Shown: piece by piece, positions 63,901-64,000 of the stretch | Layout of the letters: the number at the start of each line of letters is the position of its first letter | Position numbering within the stretch: position 1 is the first letter of the stretch | NCBI GenBank assembly: GCA_036898135.1 | Contig: CM072513.1 | Location: forward strand, 84,017,944 to 84,081,943 | Length of the DNA stretch: 64,000 nucleotides | Origin: Oncomelania hupensis | Lineage: Eukaryota > Mollusca > Gastropoda > Littorinimorpha > Pomatiopsidae | Direction of reading: 5' to 3' | Notes under the pieces: generated by a model | The model's database searches: none | Told to the model about the DNA's origin: nothing | What the model saw: the letters and a program-made list of their open reading frames with translations, nothing else | Position numbers and translations under genes: made by a program

Positions 63901-64000
63901 GCAGCTGCCAGCCACACTCGCTGTCACATACCATTAACCAGCTGCTACACTCAAAAAGCAAGTTAGGTGATCGCAAAGCACACACAAAGGATAGCAACAT
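36573..64000 (+). CDS. Large nuclear-type protein with N-terminal KTYGR motif (haspin- or WAPL-like candidate), C terminus off the right edge
   Basis: Twelve coding exons join with agreeing phases (mostly phase 1) into 634 residues and run off the window. The protein begins MEQTTTKTYGRHAKSKSQKS. K/R-T-Y-G/S-R near the N terminus is the PDS5-binding motif known in haspin (YGR) and WAPL (YSR). The rest is basic, S/T/P-rich and disordered, with many proline-directed sites (PLSPEFP, WTPTGVRKRSF, TSTPCVRGRKK) and lysine-rich patches, as expected for a cell-cycle nuclear protein. No FGF motifs of WAPL are seen and the kinase domain of haspin would lie to the right, so haspin fits slightly better. 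An in-frame TGA directly upstream fixes the start. Its long introns hold most of the mobile DNA here. The exon chain is solid; the family name is tentative. Confidence 0.7.
36682..37107. other. Introns of the KTYGR-protein gene without named features
   Basis: Plain intron here and in 37269-37729, 38180-38594, 38652-39234, 39782-40038, 40705-41067, 44721-45152, 54742-55193, 55535-55917, 56280-56455 and 63282-63581. No conserved element or RNA gene is recognised. Confidence 0.5.
37108..37268 (+). CDS. KTYGR-protein gene, coding exon 2
   Basis: 161 bp, acceptor TTAGCAG, donor GTCAGT, phase 1 to 0. It encodes GPPLKKKKSLSNIVGQSNTT and ...LFDSPLNWQSLPK. KKKK is a candidate nuclear localisation signal. 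Confidence 0.75.
37730..37915 (-). mobile_element. tRNA-derived SINE (family C)
   Basis: The minus-strand head GGGATAGCTCAGTGGTCAGA (box A) and GGTTCAAATCC (box B), a short body, and a (CTTT)n tail at 37734-37753. CATTA flanks both ends. Confidence 0.8.
38068..38179 (+). CDS. KTYGR-protein gene, coding exon 3
   Basis: 112 bp, acceptor CATTCAG, donor GTAAGT, phase 0 to 1. It encodes KAKHMAFNPGKVSKKSSKRN and NTKAKSKMACPASPVTT, strongly basic. Confidence 0.78.
38595..38651 (+). CDS. KTYGR-protein gene, coding exon 4
   Basis: 57 bp, acceptor TGTACAG, donor GTCAGT, phase 1 to 1. It encodes DVVQMPLSPEFPSIEKFR. Short, supported by phase. Confidence 0.68.
39235..39475 (-). mobile_element. tRNA-derived SINE (family D)
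   Basis: The minus-strand head has TGGCCAAGTGGGCTAAGGCG (box A) and GGTTCGAGCC (box B) about 70 bp apart, like a leucine- or serine-type tRNA with a long arm. The body has GGTTTTCTCCGGGTACTCCG. It lies between coding exons 4 and 5. Confidence 0.7.
39566..39781 (+). CDS. KTYGR-protein gene, coding exon 5
   Basis: 216 bp, acceptor TTGACAG, donor GTTAAG (weak), phase 1 to 1. It encodes VKESRDGGRQAETSHVKSWL and ...LFTQPWTPTGVRKRSFIKIR. Confidence 0.72.
40048..40240 (-). mobile_element. SINE family B copy
   Basis: The same head (GGCCGTGTAGCTCAGTTGGT) and body as at 27994, flanked by AGGGAAAAT (40039-40047, 40241-40249). Confidence 0.85.
40540..40704 (+). CDS. KTYGR-protein gene, coding exon 6
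   Basis: 165 bp, acceptor GGTTGCAG, donor GTAGGT, phase 1 to 1. It encodes DSTITTPSFSPLAAEGEDSG and an S/T-rich run. All three plus frames are open here, so the frame rests on phase agreement. Confidence 0.68.
41068..41796. mobile_element. DNA transposon with CCCAGC ends, copy 1, cut by Gypsy
   Basis: It begins CCCAGCAAACCAGCCTGG and is colinear, inverted, with 61740-62521 (shared words GGCCTACTCTCGCTTCT, TGCTGGTCTTTTCCGGTTGT, ACAATATGTGGGATAT). It ends where the Gypsy LTR starts. No transposase is visible. Confidence 0.78.
41797..42388 (+). mobile_element. Gypsy-type LTR
   Basis: 592 bp from TGTTAC to GTAACA, with a TATA box (ACTATATATG, about 42148) and polyadenylation signal (GAATAAAG, about 42238). 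It is directly followed by TTTTGGGGGCC, the usual LTR-to-primer-binding-site context of Gypsy elements. Only this LTR is found. Confidence 0.72.
42861..43992. mobile_element. Mutator-like element with 9-bp target duplication
   Basis: It is flanked by TTCCAGAAA (42852-42860, 43993-44001). Inverted ends are made of repeated CATTTCAGCGCCGTA words, five on the left and about seven on the right. It carries one ORF with a FLYWCH finger and no transposase core. The 9-bp duplication is the MULE hallmark. A (GA)n run lies at 42949-42979. It is nested in the Gypsy leader in the intron before coding exon 7. Confidence 0.85.
43175..43741 (+). CDS. FLYWCH zinc-finger protein carried by the MULE
   Basis: 188 codons, starting inside the sub-terminal repeat (GCTGAAATGTAC). 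FLYWCH finger at about residues 14-62: F-D-A-Y-S-Y-R-F, F-W-R-C, C-K-A-R-I-H and H-x-S-H, with all expected zinc ligands. The remainder is charged and has a basic patch (APKRRKYKDLQKR). FLYWCH fingers bind DNA and are common at the N terminus of metazoan MULE transposases. Here the transposase is missing, so this is either a truncated transposase or a free-standing accessory protein of the element. Confidence 0.7.
   Translation: MAEMYPSIRKKDKISFDAYSYRFDKLSSKDPALSFWRCDVDGCKARIHMKAGDVVQQRGEHLSHAPNLPKIEAAKAVHQMKVQAKETRDATRQILADIHEGLSQATVTCLPSTVDDKGHSTRETTKQPACLTSHPCRTKGNPSSHAPAPKRRKYKDLQKRVKTIILQYNAGGRSLMNTMEGITFAFMF
44185..44345. repeat. Copy of the TCAAGGTCA-bearing repeat, inverted
   Basis: Matches 21725-21900 in reverse, with CTCAAGGTCAAGAGCATAGA and CCATTTTAATGCCACTG. 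It lies between the Gypsy remnant and coding exon 7. Confidence 0.65.
44538..44720 (+). CDS. KTYGR-protein gene, coding exon 7
   Basis: 183 bp, acceptor CTACACAG, donor GTGAGA, phase 1 to 1. It encodes QAAATRSALQAAGEWDDTGS and ...MQYTPHVSPIRPLH. The next intron (about 10.5 kb) holds the BEL/Pao element. Confidence 0.72.
45158..46260 (-). mobile_element. BEL/Pao 3' LTR
   Basis: 1,103 bp, on the minus strand TGTTGCTGCCGC to ...GGCAGCAAAA. It is preceded (minus strand) by the purine tract GGTGGGGAG. The outer flank GTACC (45153-45157) equals the flank of the other LTR. Confidence 0.92.
46396..50901 (-). CDS. BEL/Pao pol polyprotein (zinc knuckles, protease, RT, RNase H, integrase)
   Basis: 1,501 codons open on the minus strand. 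In order: zinc knuckles CFGCLGQSHMSKQC and CSKCGKRHPTSLH (about 95-130); pepsin-like protease around YALLDTMSDSTFILD (about 205); RT with CDVERMYHQFRV and active site YVDD (about 550-680); RNase H with FSDASLTGYG, PRLELPAAV, WTDSK and NPADHASCG (about 860-1000); integrase with H-x3-H...C zinc region, then D (CGLDCFGPF), D (IRCDQGSNF) and E (GGVWERQIRN) (about 1130-1330); and a DUF5641-like end with PLTPNHILTMKSG. The zinc region reads HWVPCAKN, with the first Cys of the usual C-x2-C replaced. The true N-terminal boundary lies near the frame break with gag, so the first 60 or so residues are probably untranslated. Confidence 0.93.
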   Translation of the reverse strand: MILSSIQSLLWARFMQSHKTCNVTNHHDLRRQSSLHTVSYQKDQCASFARNKAIHWLTFMKKEMTVKQEFVKKEKLCFGCLGQSHMSKQCINRSTCSKCGKRHPTSLHEDGQIFDNGRSSKGVQQNNEPKWTNGQRNKKEQSAVPKNERESSNAHIPQEKLVQEIKGTCNKTFSNAETSLTAMIVPVYLSTEVNPDKELLVYALLDTMSDSTFILDSVADDLQASSEPATLRLTTMTHSGVTVSCQKYQNLRVRGFNAKTTVTLPVTYSRDCIPVDEEHIPSLETATSWPHLSGLEGLLPPKQSCPVGLLIGYNCPRALAPLNCIIGADNQPHAVETELGWSVVGGVNIDSQRFDNMGISHRVVMQGNSPSSCQTDGMVTYVFKTHTEEVSASDLIMLMEQDFKDPDSAHKMSQEDRKFLKLLEESIHQRSDGYYEMPLPFRNGEPRLPNNRQAALHRALALKKQFLKRPEYYEHYKTFMKAVLEHGDAVKVPFDEMNTPNQWYIPHHGVYHPQEPDKIRVVFDCSARYQGTCINDHLLQGPDLISSLVGVLCRFRKGPVAFTCDVERMYHQFRVMSQHQDYLRFLWWEDGDLSRPPADYCMRVHLFGASSSPGCANFALKQLATDYQHLGEEAADFLRRDFYVDDGLRGEPTTEVAIDILQKARLICAKGNLRLHKIISNDPDVMKSVPESEQGKTANTTVDADDRKRAIERTLGLQWCTESDSFCFKFELKDRPSTRRGMLATVASVYDPLGFIAPVVLKGRQILQIMCKEKMSWDHPIPENLRPEWEMWRTGLQKLQDFQVPRCYQPKGFGTLAEIQLHHFSDASLTGYGQCSYLRLKDKNEKVHCSLVLGKARVVPLKGTTVPRLELPAAVLSLKSAAFLNAELNYPDITHYYWTDSKIVLGYIKNETARFHMFVANRVEQIRQVSRPEQWNYVSTSENPADHASCGLPVDVIPTTSWLKGPDFLWQKQITTDAMDFKISSSDSEVKSVTVCATFKSQFASFEERIRRFSSYQKVLEAVTVIIRCCMKKHKQQISDLEARQLAERNLIRTIQREAFQGDVECKARSNSLRDLDPLLDKDGLVRVGGRLRKTSETYSVKHPVILPKTSHLSYLIARLIHGKTGHQGRNMTINEIRSKGYWIVGCRRIVSSFINHWVPCAKNRGKVRGQKMADLPEERVEPSPPFTYCGLDCFGPFLVREGRKELKRYGLIITCLASRAVHIEVLDDLTTDAFLNGLRCFIALRGKVRMIRCDQGSNFIGAQHELKRNFENLDQKAIASKLLETDCEFKFNPPSASHMGGVWERQIRNIRNVLTGILDHSAGRLDTSSLRTLMYEAMAIVNSRPLTVENLERADGPLPLTPNHILTMKSGIIMPPPPGNFVKEDLFLKKRWRRVQYLVNVFWSRWRREYLNTLQERNIWQQQQRSINKDEVVLLQDEGACRSDWKIARVVETHLSDDGLVRKVRLLMATHELDEKGKPQRQRVYVERPVHKLIVLPVHG
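50627..52354 (-). CDS. BEL/Pao gag-like ORF (DUF1759)
   Basis: 575 codons from MASHDRLEDTLIFPNTAEAT. Residues about 75-260 are charged and coiled-coil-like. Residues about 300-480 form the capsid-like DUF1759 region (LPVPEPSIFYGDPLQYPDWI, IHYLRRYLGGAAKEAV, GRYGNPLVV). The first zinc-knuckle half (MCQFCKKQGHSL) follows; then the frame is lost at a run of six T on the plus strand (50716-50721), after which pol continues in another frame. In relatives gag and pol are usually one ORF, so this is probably a one-base indel. Confidence 0.88.
   Translation of the reverse strand: MASHDRLEDTLIFPNTAEATSFDELRHSSRQPKFTEKGKAHNIEILSKAFWARHSELLALLSGTDNLLQREVIVEEELIARRMDITSRISSLEETANRLKELGSEENVDRALSELMTTTVSTMNRIVAATAHTNTANSLKSRISARSETSVRSRLSSASSRRVAVAAEAAALRQELEAQKTENVQQEELDRLELEEKLRRMEAERKMLTLKRRMDEERLAAKLRAEEAKLRVLEEEEDSRSDRESQRSSVRFDQDLVKEDKLSPHRHPLNKFTLRPEAPVFYPPSQPEHSTSLAQVLAQAMNLNRLPVPEPSIFYGDPLQYPDWITSFSTLIENKNIPPAEKIHYLRRYLGGAAKEAVSGFFLLRSENAYQSAKNVLEGRYGNPLVVSEAFRTKLDTWPTVHSKDKKGLRNLSDFLLQCLAASKEISELQILNDIREIKKVTAKLPDWLQNRWKRKVVKVKETLSHYPSFREFVSFVTEESEIANDPVFNTESAVGQVYAKPQNMQRNQPSRPQKTVFATHSQLPERSMCQFCKKQGHSLADIHEKRNDGQTGICEKGKTLFWLPRAESYVKTMH
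50716..50721 (-). other. Frame break between gag and pol
   Basis: In the element's sense this is a run of six A. The gag frame runs on to a stop at 50627 while the zinc-knuckle and pol coding continues in the +1 frame. It is either a one-base insertion in the homopolymer or a programmed +1 shift. Confidence 0.6.
52498..52886. repeat. 30-bp tandem repeat in the BEL leader, about 13 copies
   Basis: GACGAGTTGACCAGGGTCTT followed by CCACGAAGCA-type variants, between the 5' LTR and gag. Because the unit is a multiple of three it is open in several frames on both strands (for example DELTRVFHEA), but it is probably untranslated leader. Confidence 0.92.
52917..54736 (-). mobile_element. BEL/Pao 5' LTR with a nested element
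   Basis: Matches 45158-46260 except for an insertion of about 715 bp and about six base differences. The outer flank is GTACC at 54737-54741. Confidence 0.92.
53580..54290. mobile_element. TTAA-flanked MITE inside the 5' LTR
   Basis: 711 bp between TTAA copies (53576-53579, 54291-54294). Long inverted ends share GCGATACACGGTAAGACTAG and TATGATACCCGCATATG (about 40 bp). The TTAA duplication suggests piggyBac or a similar superfamily, but the ends lack CCC. No transposase. Confidence 0.85.
55194..55248 (+). CDS. KTYGR-protein gene, coding exon 8
   Basis: 55 bp, acceptor TTCAACAG, donor GTAAGC, phase 1 to 2. It encodes DDEQHHTPSAPTHLVSP. Confidence 0.66.
55395..55534 (+). CDS. KTYGR-protein gene, coding exon 9
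   Basis: 140 bp, acceptor TTGGTGCAG, donor GTAAGT, phase 2 to 1. It encodes GPRKTQSFISKPHGRNSHPK and ...SSPMADAGDAPPDVSSIRNA. Confidence 0.75.
55918..56136. repeat. Tandem duplication ending at the coding exon 10 acceptor
   Basis: Two units, 55918-56028 and 56029-56136, each starting GAAATGTGACATCT and ending GTTGTGTACAG or GTTGTGTGCAG. The second end is the real splice acceptor. The base before the first unit is also a CACAG. Confidence 0.9.
56137..56279 (+). CDS. KTYGR-protein gene, coding exon 10
   Basis: 143 bp, acceptor TTGTGTGCAG, donor GTACGC, phase 1 to 0. It encodes RETVEASGGDGQQAQSRDST and ...IFTSTPCVRGRKKLM. The preceding 219 bp of intron are two tandem copies of a unit that ends in this acceptor. 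Confidence 0.74.
56456..61327. repeat. 50-bp minisatellite block 1, about 97 copies
   Basis: Unit: TAGCAATAGTTGTAGTGACT, GTCTGTATGTTGTTCCTTAC, AGTGGAACAG. Frequent variants are AATAG(T/C)TGTAG, GACT(G/A)TCTG, a 46-bp form lacking TCTG and a 49-bp form with TATGTGTT. Each unit carries an acceptor-like TTCCTTACAG|TGGAAC and a donor-like GTATGT. Short ORFs through it are artefacts. Confidence 0.98.
61328..62521. mobile_element. DNA transposon with CCCAGC ends, copy 2, inside the minisatellite
   Basis: It begins CCCAGCTAACC and ends GGTTTGCTGGG, with AT on both sides (61326-61327, 62522-62523) that restore the minisatellite unit exactly. The first 310 bp are packed with GGGCCCGAT/CGGGC words in imperfect tandem units of about 73 bp. 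The rest is AT-rich and matches 41068-41796 inverted. No transposase ORF; superfamily unknown. Confidence 0.85.
62524..63108. repeat. 50-bp minisatellite block 2, about 12 copies
   Basis: Continues the array after the transposon and ends exactly at the acceptor of coding exon 11 (63108). The last unit reads GTATGGTGTTCCTTACAG. Confidence 0.98.
63109..63252 (+). CDS. KTYGR-protein gene, coding exon 11
   Basis: 144 bp, acceptor TTCCTTACAG, donor GTAAAC, phase 0 to 0. It encodes WNLSSVKAALDEDEDELQPL and an S/D-rich continuation to MAGDQ. The acceptor and first six exon bases (TGGAAC) equal the unit of the minisatellite filling the intron. Confidence 0.75.
63259..63281. repeat. (CA)n after the coding exon 11 donor
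   Basis: GTAAACGCG is followed by about 11 CA units. Confidence 0.9.
63582..64000 (+). CDS. KTYGR-protein gene, coding exon 12, open at the window end
   Basis: Acceptor TTTGCGCAG, phase 0, open for 419 bp to the edge. It encodes DSWVLKDTGEAGGPQPEMKQ, then a charged, polar sequence ending ...LGDRKAHTKDSN. No domain is visible. Confidence 0.75.

Overview
This is a 64 kb stretch of animal nuclear DNA. It has spliced genes with GT-AG introns, microsatellites, minisatellites, tRNA-derived SINEs, RTE-type LINEs, BEL/Pao, Gypsy and DIRS-type retroelements, and several classes of DNA transposon. The repeat mix and AT-rich introns suggest a marine mollusc, probably a gastropod, but no species marker is visible. 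Bacterial features are absent.

Three genes are supported by chains of exons whose splice sites and reading phases all agree. (1) Minus strand, 28537 to 1159 and on past the left edge: sixteen exons (about 1,193 residues) of a codanin-1 (CDAN1) orthologue, recognised from many conserved blocks. (2) Minus strand, 36123 to 34363: a complete three-exon gene for a 219-residue protein I do not recognise. (3) Plus strand, from 36322 (uORF) and 36573 (main start) past the right edge: twelve coding exons (634 residues so far) of a basic, low-complexity, nuclear-type protein. It starts with a K-T-Y-G-R motif of the PDS5-binding kind, so haspin or WAPL are candidates. Genes 2 and 3 are head to head over about 200 bp and probably share a bidirectional promoter.

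Layout. 1-28.5 kb is codanin-1. Its introns hold a Tigger-like MITE, a DIRS-type element (RT, RNase H, tyrosine recombinase), two piggyBac-like TTAA elements, hAT-like elements, SINEs, LINE pieces and three minisatellites. 28.7-34.2 kb is intergenic and built of RTE LINEs (one nested in another) and SINEs. 34.3-36.1 kb is the 219-residue gene. 36.3-64 kb is the third gene. Its introns hold a Gypsy LTR and leader with a FLYWCH-coding Mutator-like element inside it, a nearly intact antisense BEL/Pao element with near-identical LTRs, and a 6.6 kb 50-bp-unit minisatellite interrupted by a DNA transposon.

The most unusual signal is that tandem repeats in two genes contain copies of the adjacent exon's own 3' splice site. 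There are about 109 x 50 bp before coding exon 11 of gene 3, 2 x 110 bp before its coding exon 10, and 4 x about 40 bp before codanin exon 10. Statements about family resemblance rest on memory of those families, not on searches; splice sites and phases were read directly.
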